Under the pieces are notes generated by a model. The model was not told the DNA's origin. It saw only the letters and a list, made by a program, of their open reading frames with translations, and searched no databases. A stretch of 42,186 bases of DNA from contig NZ_JAPYZZ010000015.1 of assembly GCF_027460065.1 (NCBI RefSeq), forward strand, positions 95,049 through 137,234, written 5' to 3'. The first letter of the stretch is position 1, and every line of letters starts with the position of its first letter. The translations under genes were made by a program, and so were the position numbers. This DNA is from Martinezella rhizogenes. Its GTDB lineage: Bacteria; Pseudomonadota; Alphaproteobacteria; Rhizobiales; Rhizobiaceae. Below are positions 25,609-33,104 of the stretch, one piece after another.

Positions 25609-26610
25609 ATGAAGAAACTCCTCGCCTCGACCATTCTCGTAACGGGCTTTATCATCGCTGCCGGTGCAGCAAATGCCGCCGAAGAGTGCGGCAGCATCTC
25701 CATCGCCGAAATGAACTGGGCATCCGCCGGTGTCGCGGCTTACGTCGACAAGTTCATCATGGAAAACGGCTATGACTGCACGGTCAATGTCGTCAGCGGC
25801 GATACCATGCCGACCTTCGCCTCCATGAACGAAAAGGGCCAGCCGGACATGGCGCCCGAATTGTGGGTGAATGCCGTGCGCGAGCCGCTCGACGCCGCCG
25901 TCAAGGACGGCCGCATGATCGAAGCATCGAAAATTCTTTCCGAAGGCGGTATCGAAGGCTGGTGGATCCCGAAATTCATCGCCGATGAACATCCCGATAT
26001 CAAGACCGTCGAGGATGCGCTGAAACATCCCGAGCTCTTCCCCGCTCCGGAAGACGCCAGCAAGGGCGCCGTGCACAATTGCCCCTCCGGCTGGAACTGC
26101 CAGGTGACCACCACCAATCTCTACAAGGCACGCGAAGGCGACAAAAAGGGCTTCACGCTGGTCGATACCGGCTCCGCCGCCGGCCTCGACGGTTCGATCG
26201 CCAATGCATTCGAAAAGAAGCAGGGCTGGCTCGGCTATTATTGGTCGCCCACCGCCATTCTCGGCAAATACGAGATGGTGAAGCTGGATGACGGCGTCGA
26301 ACTCGACCGCGCCCATTTCGACGAGTGCACGGCCAAGGTCGATTGCGCCGATCCCAAGGTCAATGCCTATCCGGTAGCCGATGTCTTTACCGTCATCACC
26401 AAGGATTTCGAAGGTAAGGCCGGGGTGACGATGGGTTATCTCAAGGCCCGCAACTGGGACAACAAGACAGTCGCTGAAATCCTTGCCTGGATGGATGAGA
26501 ACCAGGGCACCAACGAGGATGGCGCGGAATATTTCCTCGAGAACCATGAGGACATCTGGACGAAGTGGGTTCCGGCCGAGGTGGCGGAGAAGATCAAGGC
26601 TTCGATGTGA
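25609..26610 (+). CDS. Quaternary-amine (glycine betaine/choline-type) ABC transporter binding protein
   Basis: 333 residues. The signal peptide MKKLLASTILVTGFIIAAGAANA is followed by an OpuAC-type domain: ISIAEMNWASAGVAAYVDKFI, GDTMPTFASMNEKGQPDMAPELW and GWWIPKFI, with several Trp and Tyr residues of the kind that form the aromatic box around trimethylammonium groups. Six cysteines are an unusual number for this family and suggest disulfides (HNCPSGWNCQ, DECTAKVDCAD). It delivers substrate in the periplasm to the permease and ATPase encoded downstream. The start at 25609 is set by the signal peptide; GGGGG lies 10 bases upstream. Separated from the permease gene by a repeat. Confidence 0.9.
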   Translation: MKKLLASTILVTGFIIAAGAANAAEECGSISIAEMNWASAGVAAYVDKFIMENGYDCTVNVVSGDTMPTFASMNEKGQPDMAPELWVNAVREPLDAAVKDGRMIEASKILSEGGIEGWWIPKFIADEHPDIKTVEDALKHPELFPAPEDASKGAVHNCPSGWNCQVTTTNLYKAREGDKKGFTLVDTGSAAGLDGSIANAFEKKQGWLGYYWSPTAILGKYEMVKLDDGVELDRAHFDECTAKVDCADPKVNAYPVADVFTVITKDFEGKAGVTMGYLKARNWDNKTVAEILAWMDENQGTNEDGAEYFLENHEDIWTKWVPAEVAEKIKASM

Positions 26611-26641
26611 GTGGTTGATGGGGAGTCGGCGCAAGCCGCTT

Positions 26642-26796
26642 ACCCCCCTCTGCCCTGCCGGGCATCTCCCCCTCAAGGAGGGAGATCGGCAAGAGGCATC
26701 CTCTCGCTCAATCCGCAACGCAGGTGATGGGCGATACCTCGCCGCTTGTCGATCTCCCCCCTTGAGGGGGAGATGTCCGGCAGGACAGAGGGGGGT
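26642..26796. repeat. RIME-like palindromic repeat, family A copy 3, inside the ABC operon
   Basis: Arms at 26642-26687 and 26751-26796 match the other A copies with a few changes (AAGGAGGG in the left arm; TCCGG and GGACAG in the right). It fills most of the 244-base gap between binding-protein and permease genes and would form a very stable mRNA hairpin there. Confidence 0.85.
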
Positions 26797-26854
26797 GCCC
26801 CGCGCGCCATCATCCCCGTCCCCATCCCCAAAACCCAAAGGGAAAACAACAATA

Positions 26855-27763
26855 ATGGCCCTCTGCAATTACCTGCCGGACCTGCTCTGCAAGTTCCCGG
26901 CAATCGACAACTCCACCATGCGCGTGGCCCGCAAGACCATCGATGACGGGTTTCGCGATATCGTGCGCAATTACGGCGATGCGATCGATGTGATCGTGCA
27001 TCCGCTGCAGCTCTTCCTCAATGCCTCGGAGCGGCTGTTCATCCAGACGCCGTGGATCATCACGATGCTGGTCATTCTCGCCATCGTGCATCTGGCCGGG
27101 CGCAGCTTCAAGATCACCGGCGGCACCGCCATCTCTCTCCTCATGATCGGCGCGGTCGGCCTGTGGCGAGACGCCATGACGACGCTCTCCATCGTCGCCA
27201 TCGCCACCCTGATCGCCATCGTCATCGGCCTGCCGCTCGGCATCCTGATGGGTCGTTCCGAACGCCTGCAACGCCTCATCAATCCCGTGCTCGACGTGAT
27301 GCAGACCCTGCCCAGCTTCGTTTATCTCATCCCCGTGGTGGTGATTTTCGGCATCGGCAAGGTTCCGGGCCTGATCGCAGTGGTGATCTATGCCATTCCG
27401 CCCGTCATCCGCCTGACCAGCCTCGGCATTCGCCTCGTTGATCGCGAAGTGCTGGAAGCGGCCGACGCCTTCGGTTCCTCCAACGGCCAGAAGCTGTTCA
27501 ACGTGCAACTGCCGCTGGCGTTGCCCACCATCATGACCGGCATCAACCAGACCATCATGATGGCGCTCGCCATGGTCGTCGTCGCCTCCATGGTCGGTGT
27601 CGGCGGGCTCGGCAAGAACGTGCTGCAGGCCATCAACAACCAGTTCTTCACGGTGGGCTTCCTGAACGGTTTCGCTCTGGTCGCCATCGCCATCATGTTT
27701 GACCGGGCGAGCCAGGCTTTCGGCAAGCGCCTGCAGAAATACCGCGAGGTCTCCCATGGCTAA
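26855..27763 (+). CDS. Quaternary-amine ABC transporter permease (ProW/ChoW type)
   Basis: 302 residues with six predicted helices after an N-terminal soluble and amphipathic part (MALCNYLPDLLCKFPAIDNS). The permease signature is EAADAFGSSNGQKLFNVQLPLALPTIMTGINQTIMMALAMVV, including the EAA loop (EAADAFG...LPLALP) that docks on the ATPase. GNQ-type motif QTLPSFVYLIPVVVIFG is also typical. Start 26855 lies after an A-rich stretch (GGGAAAACAACAATA). The stop overlaps the start of the ATPase gene by 8 bases. Confidence 0.92.
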   Translation: MALCNYLPDLLCKFPAIDNSTMRVARKTIDDGFRDIVRNYGDAIDVIVHPLQLFLNASERLFIQTPWIITMLVILAIVHLAGRSFKITGGTAISLLMIGAVGLWRDAMTTLSIVAIATLIAIVIGLPLGILMGRSERLQRLINPVLDVMQTLPSFVYLIPVVVIFGIGKVPGLIAVVIYAIPPVIRLTSLGIRLVDREVLEAADAFGSSNGQKLFNVQLPLALPTIMTGINQTIMMALAMVVVASMVGVGGLGKNVLQAINNQFFTVGFLNGFALVAIAIMFDRASQAFGKRLQKYREVSHG

Positions 27764-28874
27764 AAGCATCGAAATCAAGAATCTTTACAAGATCTTCGGC
27801 AAGCATCCCGAGAAATATCTCGAAGCGGTGCGGTCGGGCATGGACAAGGTGGAGTTGAACGACAAACACAACCACGTGCTTGGCCTCAACAACATCAACA
27901 TCACCATGCCGGGCGGCAAGATCACCGTCGTCATGGGCCTTTCCGGCTCCGGCAAGTCGACGCTCATCCGCCACATCAACCGGCTGATCGACCCGACCGC
28001 CGGCGAGGTTCTTTATGACGGCGAGGATATTTGCGGCATGAGCACCTCGGCGCTCAGGAAATTCCGCCGTCACAAGACAGCAATGGTGTTCCAGAAATTC
28101 GGGCTGCTGCCGCATCGCACGGTGCTGGAAAACAGCGTCTACGGTCTCGACATCCAGGGCGTACCGCGCAAGGAAAGCGAAGAAAAGGGCCGCTACTGGC
28201 TGGAGCGGGTCGGCCTTGCCGGTTACGAGGATTATTATCCGAACCAGCTTTCCGGCGGCATGCAGCAGCGTGTGGGCCTTGCCCGGGCGCTTGCCAATGA
28301 CGCCGATATTCTGCTGATGGATGAAGCCTATTCGGCACTCGATCCGCTGATCCGTGTCGATATGCAGACCATGCTGCTCGATCTGCAGCAGGAGCTGAAG
28401 AAGACCGTGGTGTTCATCACCCATGATCTGGACGAGGCTTTGCGGCTCGGCGACCACATCGCCATTCTAAAGGACGGCGAAGTGGTGCAGCAGGGCGACG
28501 GCCAGAGCATCATTCTCTCGCCGGCCGATGGTTACGTCACCGACTTCGTGCGCGACGTCAATCGCAGCCGCGTGTTGCAGGCGACCACCGTCATGGAGCC
28601 GCTCGAAAGCCGCCCCGAGGGCATGCCGGTGCCTGAGAACGCGACGCTGGAAACCATTGCCCGCGACATGTCGGAAGCCAACGAGACGCAGGCCCATGTG
28701 GTGGACGAGCACGGCAAGCCGGTCGGCAGCATCGGCCTCGACACGCTGGTGGCGGCCATGGTGACGCCTGCGCCGCAGGAGGGGGACACCTCGCAAGAGG
28801 TGGAGGTGAAGGCGACGGATAAACCGGAGAAGGTGCGGGAGCCCGTTGCTCTGGTGGAGAAGGAAACGGCGTGA
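27756..28874 (+). CDS. Quaternary-amine ABC transporter ATP-binding protein (ProV/OpuAA type)
   Basis: 372 residues. Walker A is GLSGSGKSTLIRHINRL, the Q-loop is MVFQKFGLLPHRTV, the signature is LSGGMQQRVGLARAL, Walker B is ILLMDEAYSALDPL and the switch His is in VFITHDLDEALRLG. After about residue 265 comes a C-terminal CBS-like region (NETQAHVVDEHGKPVGSIGLDTLVAAM), the part that senses ionic strength in OpuA-type osmoprotectant importers; the tail is acidic and charged (DTSQEVEVKATDKPEKVREP). Together with the two genes upstream this forms a complete importer; whether for glycine betaine, choline or proline betaine is not readable. Confidence 0.93.
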   Translation: MAKSIEIKNLYKIFGKHPEKYLEAVRSGMDKVELNDKHNHVLGLNNINITMPGGKITVVMGLSGSGKSTLIRHINRLIDPTAGEVLYDGEDICGMSTSALRKFRRHKTAMVFQKFGLLPHRTVLENSVYGLDIQGVPRKESEEKGRYWLERVGLAGYEDYYPNQLSGGMQQRVGLARALANDADILLMDEAYSALDPLIRVDMQTMLLDLQQELKKTVVFITHDLDEALRLGDHIAILKDGEVVQQGDGQSIILSPADGYVTDFVRDVNRSRVLQATTVMEPLESRPEGMPVPENATLETIARDMSEANETQAHVVDEHGKPVGSIGLDTLVAAMVTPAPQEGDTSQEVEVKATDKPEKVREPVALVEKETA

Positions 28875-29216
28875 TCCGCTTGATCCTGTCTATAAAGTTC
28901 TAAAACTCTCCGCCGTCATCCTCGCCCTTGAGGCGAGGATCCACTCTTTCTCCAGATCACCGCAGGTGATGGATCCTCGCCTCAAGGGCGAGGATGACGC
29001 GGAGTGTGAGGCAGGCCTTTCAGCACCCATGCGATCCTGCCTCGTCTCGAATATAAACGGTTATTGCATCCTCGCACGCCCCGTTCCCAATGCAAAAACG
29101 AAGCACTACTTCGCCGGCTGTCAACCCTCGACCGTCGTTGCAGCGCAGCAGGCGCAAGTTTCAGACAAGTCGCCGCCGTTAACCATTCGTTAACTTTTGA
29201 ACGCGGAATCACCGAC
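28875..29216. other. Intergenic region with an inverted repeat
   Basis: 342 bases. It contains the family C element (28914-28999), which probably ends the ABC operon transcript, and about 200 bases ahead of the small gene at 29217 with no clear promoter. TTAACCATTCGTTAA (29179-29193) is a notable near-palindrome close to that gene. Confidence 0.45.
28914..28999. repeat. Inverted repeat, family C (long-armed)
   Basis: Two exact 30-base inverted arms (28914-28943 and 28970-28999), each with the inner palindrome ATCCTCGCC-CTTGA-GGCGAGGAT. It follows the ABC ATPase gene by 39 bases. In layout, not sequence, it resembles the element at 33105-33221. Confidence 0.85.
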
Positions 29217-29504
29217 ATGCAGATCGAAAGCAATATTGGCGGATATAATTATCAGGGTCGCATCCGCGACATTGATAAAGCTGGCAGCGCGCAAAGCGTG
29301 CCGGAAGAGCAGGCCGTGAAACGCGGCCCCGGCAATCCCACCGTTTCCAGCACCATTCTTTCCCAGTCGCTGGCCAATGTGCTGTGGGCTGTCGGCAATG
29401 GCAGCGCGCCCGCCTATCAGGATACGCCAGCCGCCGCCGCCGAAGATACGGCGGAAGCACAGGCGGAGTGGGTGCGCAGCGCCTATTCGGAATATACCGA
29501 ATAG
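29217..29504 (+). CDS. Small hypothetical protein
   Basis: 95 residues beginning MQIESNIGGYNYQGRIRDIDKAG, with an Ala- and Glu-rich C-terminal half ending AYSEYTE. No signal peptide or membrane segment and no family I recognise. The start is chosen because the preceding part of the frame overlaps repeat-like sequence and reads unlike coding DNA. It converges on dmeF with 10 bases between. GC-rich third positions support a real gene. Confidence 0.5.
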   Translation: MQIESNIGGYNYQGRIRDIDKAGSAQSVPEEQAVKRGPGNPTVSSTILSQSLANVLWAVGNGSAPAYQDTPAAAAEDTAEAQAEWVRSAYSEYTE

Positions 29505-29514
29505 GCGATTCCCA

Positions 29515-30531
29515 TCAGGCACTTGCCGGGCTGACCTCCACCGTCACATGCGAGAGTTCATGTATGGCGGCAAGTTTCTGCTTATAAAAGGCCGGCGCTT
29601 TCGGCGCCTGCGAATGGATCGCCACGATGGCCGCATGGTGGCCGGGGCCAACCTGCCAGACATGCAGATCGGTGATGCGATCCTCTTCCGTTTCCACCGT
29701 TTCACGGATTTCCTGCGGCAGGTCGTCCGTCAGCGGCATCGCATCGACCAGGGTCGTTGCCGTGGAGCGAATGAGCCCCCATGACCAGCGGGCGATAACC
29801 AGACCGCCGACAATGCCCATCAGCGGGTCGAGAAAGTTCCAGCCATTCCATTTGCCGAGCAGCAGTGCAACGATGGCCAGAACCGAGGTCAGCGCATCGG
29901 CCAGCACATGCAGATAGGCGGCGCGCAGATTATTGTCCCGCCCGCCCTTTGCACCCTGCTCCGCATGCGAACCGTGATCGTGGTGGGCATGGCTGCCATG
30001 GCCGTGATGGGCATGGGAACCGTGGGCGTGACCATGGCCGTGGCCATGATCGTGATGATGGTCATCCTTCAACAGCAGGGCACTGACGAGATTGACCGCA
30101 AGGCCGATGACGGCGACGAGAATCGCCTGGTTGAAATCGATCTCGACGGGGCTGATGAGGCGCAGGCCGCTTTCAACCGCAATAAGCAGTGCCACCACGG
30201 CAAGCACGACGGCGCTGGCAAAACCGGCGAGATCTCCGAACTTGCCGGTGCCGAAGCTGAAGCGGGGATTGCGCGCCTCGCGCCTTGCGTAGAGATAGGC
30301 GAGCGCCGAAATCAGCATCGCGCCCGCATGGGTGGACATGTGCCAGCCATCCGCGGTCAGCGCCATGGAGCCGAACCAGTGGCCGGCGACGATCTCCGCC
30401 ACCATCATGACGGTGGTCAACGCAATGACCATCCAGACGCGCCTTTCATTGCGCTCATGATTCCGGCCGAGATAAATATGGTGATGCTCCGCCGTGGCGA
30501 AAGGTTCGGAAGTCGTCGTCATGTCGCTCAA
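29515..30531 (-). CDS. dmeF: DmeF: cation diffusion facilitator for Co2+/Ni2+ efflux
   Basis: 338 residues with six membrane helices. Metal-site motifs are ADGWHMSTH (TM2) and YLHVLADALTSV (TM5; His208 and Asp212). Between TM4 and TM5 lies a long His-rich loop (about 158-190, repeated HGHGHAHGSHAHH units) that binds metal, as in DmeF proteins of Agrobacterium and Rhizobium. It exports cobalt and nickel from the cytoplasm using the proton gradient. The second gene of the dmeRF operon, 32 bases after dmeR, under the DmeR operator at 30846-30871. Confidence 0.93.
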   Translation of the reverse strand: MSDMTTTSEPFATAEHHHIYLGRNHERNERRVWMVIALTTVMMVAEIVAGHWFGSMALTADGWHMSTHAGAMLISALAYLYARREARNPRFSFGTGKFGDLAGFASAVVLAVVALLIAVESGLRLISPVEIDFNQAILVAVIGLAVNLVSALLLKDDHHHDHGHGHGHAHGSHAHHGHGSHAHHDHGSHAEQGAKGGRDNNLRAAYLHVLADALTSVLAIVALLLGKWNGWNFLDPLMGIVGGLVIARWSWGLIRSTATTLVDAMPLTDDLPQEIRETVETEEDRITDLHVWQVGPGHHAAIVAIHSQAPKAPAFYKQKLAAIHELSHVTVEVSPASA

Positions 30532-30563
30532 TCCTCTCTCAATTCTACCCGGACTGCACTAAT

Positions 30564-30836
30564 TTACCGGATGTAGGTCTTCAGCACCTGGGCCAGCTCT
30601 TCCGCCGCCCGCGCCCGCTCGTCTTCATTTTCGGCATGGACTACATGTTCGTGCAGATGCTCCTGCATCACCTCCCCCGTCAGGCCTGAAAGCGCTCCGC
30701 GCACCGAAGCGAGCAATTGCAGCACCTCGCCGCAGGGCTTGGCCTCGTCCAATGCGCGCTCCACAGCCTCCATCTGCCCTTTCAGGCGGCGGATGCGGGC
30801 CAGCAGCTTGTCCTTGTTGCGGATCGTGTGGGACAT
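30564..30836 (-). CDS. dmeR: DmeR: RcnR/CsoR-family metal-responsive repressor
   Basis: 90 residues, an all-helical RcnR-type repressor: MSHTIRNKDKLLARIRRLKGQMEAVERALD with the N-terminal His used for Ni/Co binding (His3), Cys35 in EAKPCGEVLQLLASVRGAL, and His-containing EHLHEHVV (about 59-66), matching the Ni/Co ligands of RcnR/DmeR. It represses dmeRF until metal binds. The start is the ATG at 30836, just inside the operator; the frame extends upstream but that part overlaps the promoter and a gene on the other strand. Confidence 0.92.
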   Translation of the reverse strand: MSHTIRNKDKLLARIRRLKGQMEAVERALDEAKPCGEVLQLLASVRGALSGLTGEVMQEHLHEHVVHAENEDERARAAEELAQVLKTYIR

Positions 30837-30845
30837 GTGCACCTC

Positions 30846-30871
30846 ATATACTATAGGGGGGTATACTATAT
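30846..30871 (-). promoter_or_regulatory. DmeR operator
   Basis: A 26-base inverted repeat: ATATACTATA, six G, TATACTATAT on the plus strand (read on the minus strand, ATATAGTATA around six C). This is the AT-flanked G/C-tract type bound by RcnR/CsoR proteins and agrees with the operator I recall for rhizobial dmeRF. It starts 10 bases before the dmeR start codon. Confidence 0.85.
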
Positions 30872-30965
30872 TGCGGTAATTTTTTGCACAAGGCGTGCAT
30901 GACGCAATCTTCGCGAATGTTTCGGACCTTAAAAATGCTCCATCAGAACTAGGGGACTCACAGTC

Positions 30966-31313
30966 ATGACGACTATCGCAGCAACCAGCAGCATCAATTT
31001 CGCCTCTCCGGTCCGCGGCATCGCGCCTGCGCACAGCCGGGAGAGCCAGTCCACCACCGAGGCTTTGCAGGAACTGACGCGGGCGGCCCATCGCGCCATT
31101 TCGGTGGCAGGCAATGTCGCCACAGCCGTCGCTCCGCTGGCCGGTGCTTCCGCCAGCCTGGCCGCTGCTCTCTGGGACATGAACAGCGGCGCTTCCGCCT
31201 CCACTGGCGCCAACGCTGACGTGGTCGCTTCCGCCCAGCCGGATATGGCAAGCCTCGAATCGCAGGTTCTGAAGGCACTGGCCCAGGCGCTTGGCGTCAA
31301 CGACGCCGCTTGA
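30966..31313 (+). CDS. Ala/Ser-rich hypothetical protein
   Basis: 115 residues, MTTIAATSSINFASPVRGIAPAHS and then helical Ala-rich sequence (TTEALQELTRAAHRAISVAGNVATAVAPLAGASASLAAAL). No clear signal peptide or known domain. It is divergent from dmeR (about 130 bases), so it might share the metal-responsive region, and is followed by the MerR-type gene 60 bases on. GGGGA lies 9 bases before the start. Function unknown. Confidence 0.6.
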   Translation: MTTIAATSSINFASPVRGIAPAHSRESQSTTEALQELTRAAHRAISVAGNVATAVAPLAGASASLAAALWDMNSGASASTGANADVVASAQPDMASLESQVLKALAQALGVNDAA

Positions 31314-31338
31314 GGCCATTGAATCGGTCGTGAAAAAG

Positions 31339-31365
31339 CCATATCTCTAGAGACTGGAGATATGG
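31339..31365. promoter_or_regulatory. Long near-perfect palindrome before the MerR-type gene
   Basis: CCATATCTC (31339-31347) and GAGATATGG (31357-31365) are perfect arms; the 9-base middle TAGAGACTG keeps partial symmetry (AG/CT). The right arm carries GG of the Shine-Dalgarno sequence, so binding would block both transcription and ribosome loading. Likely an autoregulatory operator. Confidence 0.6.
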
Positions 31366-31373
31366 AGAAAGCC

Positions 31374-31787
31374 ATGCTGTCCATTGGTGAACTGTCCAAA
31401 CGCACTGGCGTGAAGGTGCCGACGATCCGTTATTACGAGCAGATGGGCCTCATCCGCGAGGCGGATCGTTCGGATGGCAACCAGCGCCGGTACGAAAAAT
31501 CCGACCTCGAAAGGCTGGCCTTCATCCGCCATGCGCGCGATCTCGGCCTGAATATCGAGGCCATCCGCGAGCTGCTCGCGCTCAGCCAGCACCGGCAGAT
31601 GCCCTGCGAAGGTGCAGACCGCATCGCCGCCGAGCATCTTGCCCATGTGCGCGAAAAGATCGCCAGCCTGAAAAAGCTGGAACACGAGCTGGAACGCATC
31701 GTCTCCCATTGCCACGGCCATTCGATCGAGGATTGTTACGTCATCCGCGCGCTTTCCAACCACGGCATGTGCGAGGGTGAGCATTGA
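31374..31787 (+). CDS. zntR: MerR-family metal regulator, ZntR/CadR-like
   Basis: 137 residues: N-terminal MerR winged helix (MLSIGELSKRTGVKVPTIRYYEQMGLI, NQRRYEKSDLERLAFIRHARDLG), dimer helix, and a C-terminal metal site with Cys in QMPCEGADRIAAEHL and Cys/His in VSHCHGHSIEDCYVIRALSNHGMCEGEH. The Cys spacing follows ZntR/CadR (zinc, cadmium or lead), which activate efflux-pump genes on metal binding. No pump gene is adjacent, so the target is elsewhere. The start at 31374 is preferred because GGAGA lies 5 bases upstream; the ATG at 31362 is inside the palindrome. The name zntR is inferred. Confidence 0.8.
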   Translation: MLSIGELSKRTGVKVPTIRYYEQMGLIREADRSDGNQRRYEKSDLERLAFIRHARDLGLNIEAIRELLALSQHRQMPCEGADRIAAEHLAHVREKIASLKKLEHELERIVSHCHGHSIEDCYVIRALSNHGMCEGEH

Positions 31788-31800
31788 CCTTAAAACCGGG

Positions 31801-31829
31801 CTTGACAGATTACGGATTCGGGCGCATTG
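31801..31829 (+). promoter_or_regulatory. Promoter of the leader peptide/attenuator
   Basis: CTTGAC (31801-31806) is the rhizobial -35 consensus; 17 bases on is GCATTG, a weak -10. The start of transcription would fall at about 31836-31838, on the ATG of the leader peptide, a leaderless arrangement known for rhizobial trpL. Confidence 0.5.
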
Positions 31830-31837
31830 CATTCCCC

Positions 31838-31891
31838 ATGATCAACGAACGCGCACCCATCTCCTGCTCGTACTTTTGGGCCTTCCTCTAA
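31838..31891 (+). CDS. Putative leader peptide of an attenuator
   Basis: Seventeen codons, MINERAPISCSYFWAFL, then TAA. The cluster Tyr-Phe-Trp-Ala-Phe lies in the last seven codons. The stop codon is one base before the first of three competing RNA strands. The promoter lies directly upstream with no room for a Shine-Dalgarno site, so translation would be leaderless. It sits between the ZntR-like gene and the acetyltransferase gene at 31991. A real coding role is inferred from the attenuator layout. Confidence 0.55.
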   Translation: MINERAPISCSYFWAFL

Positions 31892-31892
31892 G

Positions 31893-31948
31893 GGCGGCTC
31901 GACAGATCATATCGTCAACAAGCCGCCGTCAGGCGGCTTTGTTGTTTT
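31893..31948 (+). terminator. Attenuator: terminator with a competing antiterminator strand
   Basis: Strand 1 GGCGGCT (31893-31899) and strand 3 GGCGGCT (31932-31938) are identical; both can pair with strand 2 AGCCGCC (31921-31927). The 2:3 hairpin, extended by CAACA / TGTTG, is followed by TTGTTGTTTT and looks like a terminator; the 1:2 pairing excludes it. A ribosome ending at the leader stop codon would cover strand 1 and favour termination. Confidence 0.65.
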
Positions 31949-31990
31949 CAAACGTCCTGACGGCACCGATAAGACCAAAGGACCGAAAAA

Positions 31991-32479
31991 ATGACCGAAG
32001 ATAGCTCCCTGACACTGGAAAGACCGCCCGTCGTCATCATTCGCGGCGCGCGCAAGACCGATCTGCCCGAACTCAACGAGATGATCACCCTACTTGCCTC
32101 CTACCACGGCGATGCGGCGGCGATCACGCCGGCCAAGCTGGAGCGCGATCTGTTCGGACCGCTTCCCTGGGTGCATGGTCTTGTAGCCGAGGCCGATGGC
32201 GCGCTAATCGGTTACGCCCTGCTTCTGCCGCTCTACAGGGCGCAGGAAGGCCGGCGCGGGCTGGAGCTGCATCATCTCTTCGTGCGTGACGGTCATCGCG
32301 GCCATGGCACGGGCCAGCATCTGGTGTCCCGCGCCCGCGATATCGCCAAGCGGCTGGGCTGCGACTATCTTTCCGTCAGCGCCACAACAGGCAATGTGGC
32401 GGCGCATCGTTTCTACGAAAACATGGATTTCGCGCCGAGGCCGGTCACCGGCATGCGCTACATGCAGTCCATCGCCTGA
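31991..32479 (+). CDS. GNAT family N-acetyltransferase behind the attenuator
   Basis: 162 residues: VIIRGARKTDLPELNEMITLLASYH (fold start), IGYALLLPLYRAQEGRRGLELHHLFV, acetyl-CoA loop GHRGHGTGQHLVSRARDIA and VSATTGNVAAHRFYENMDFAPRPVTG. It resembles the diamine/spermidine or aminoglycoside-like small GNATs, but the substrate cannot be assigned. AAAGGA is 8 bases before the start. It is the first structural gene after the attenuator and is followed by the DJ-1 family gene 21 bases on, likely an operon. Confidence 0.87.
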   Translation: MTEDSSLTLERPPVVIIRGARKTDLPELNEMITLLASYHGDAAAITPAKLERDLFGPLPWVHGLVAEADGALIGYALLLPLYRAQEGRRGLELHHLFVRDGHRGHGTGQHLVSRARDIAKRLGCDYLSVSATTGNVAAHRFYENMDFAPRPVTGMRYMQSIA

Positions 32480-32500
32480 TCAAAGCCCACGGAGACGGCC

Positions 32501-33067
32501 ATGACACGGATCGCCATTGCGCTCGCACAGGATTTTGCCGACTGGGAACCGGCGCTGCTTGCGGCGGCAGCACGCAGCTATCTCGGCGTCGAGATCGTTC
32601 ACGCCACGCCTGATGGCGGGCCGGTGATCTCGATGGGCGGGCTGAAGGTGACGCCGGACACATCCTATGACGCGCTCGATCCCGTTGACATCGACGCGCT
32701 CGTCATTCCCGGCGGTCTCAGCTGGGAAAAGGGAACGGCTGCCGATCTTGGCGGGCTGGTCAAGCGGTTTCGCGACAGGGACCGGCTGGTCGCCGGCATC
32801 TGCGCGGCGGCGAGCGCGCTCGCTGGCACGGGTGTTCTGAACAATGTCGCCCATACCGGCAATGCGCTGGCATCGCACAAGGCCTATCCCGCCTATCGCG
32901 GTGAAGCGCTCTATCGCGATCAGCCGAGAGCGGTCAGTGATGGCGGCGTCATCACGGCGGCCGGCAGCGCGCCGGTCAGTTTCGCCGTGGAAATTCTGAA
33001 AAGCCTCGGACTCTTTGGTCCGGAAGCCGAGGCGGAACTCGGAATTTTTGCGGCGGAGCATGGGTGA
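32501..33067 (+). CDS. DJ-1/PfpI family protein
   Basis: 188 residues of the class I glutamine amidotransferase-like fold: MTRIAIALAQDFADWEPALLAAAA (Glu16 is the conserved acid), DALVIPGGLSWEKGTA, nucleophile Cys101 in VAGICAAASALAGTGVLN, and HTGNALASHKAYPAYRG. YajL/DJ-1/PfpI members act as chaperones, glyoxalases or proteins of oxidative stress; the specific activity is unknown. GGAGA precedes the start. Probably cotranscribed with the acetyltransferase, which suggests a shared stress or detoxification role. Confidence 0.88.
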   Translation: MTRIAIALAQDFADWEPALLAAAARSYLGVEIVHATPDGGPVISMGGLKVTPDTSYDALDPVDIDALVIPGGLSWEKGTAADLGGLVKRFRDRDRLVAGICAAASALAGTGVLNNVAHTGNALASHKAYPAYRGEALYRDQPRAVSDGGVITAAGSAPVSFAVEILKSLGLFGPEAEAELGIFAAEHG

Positions 33068-33104
33068 GGCTTACGCGAATATTGTCGGCCGCTAAGCCCA
33101 ACAC

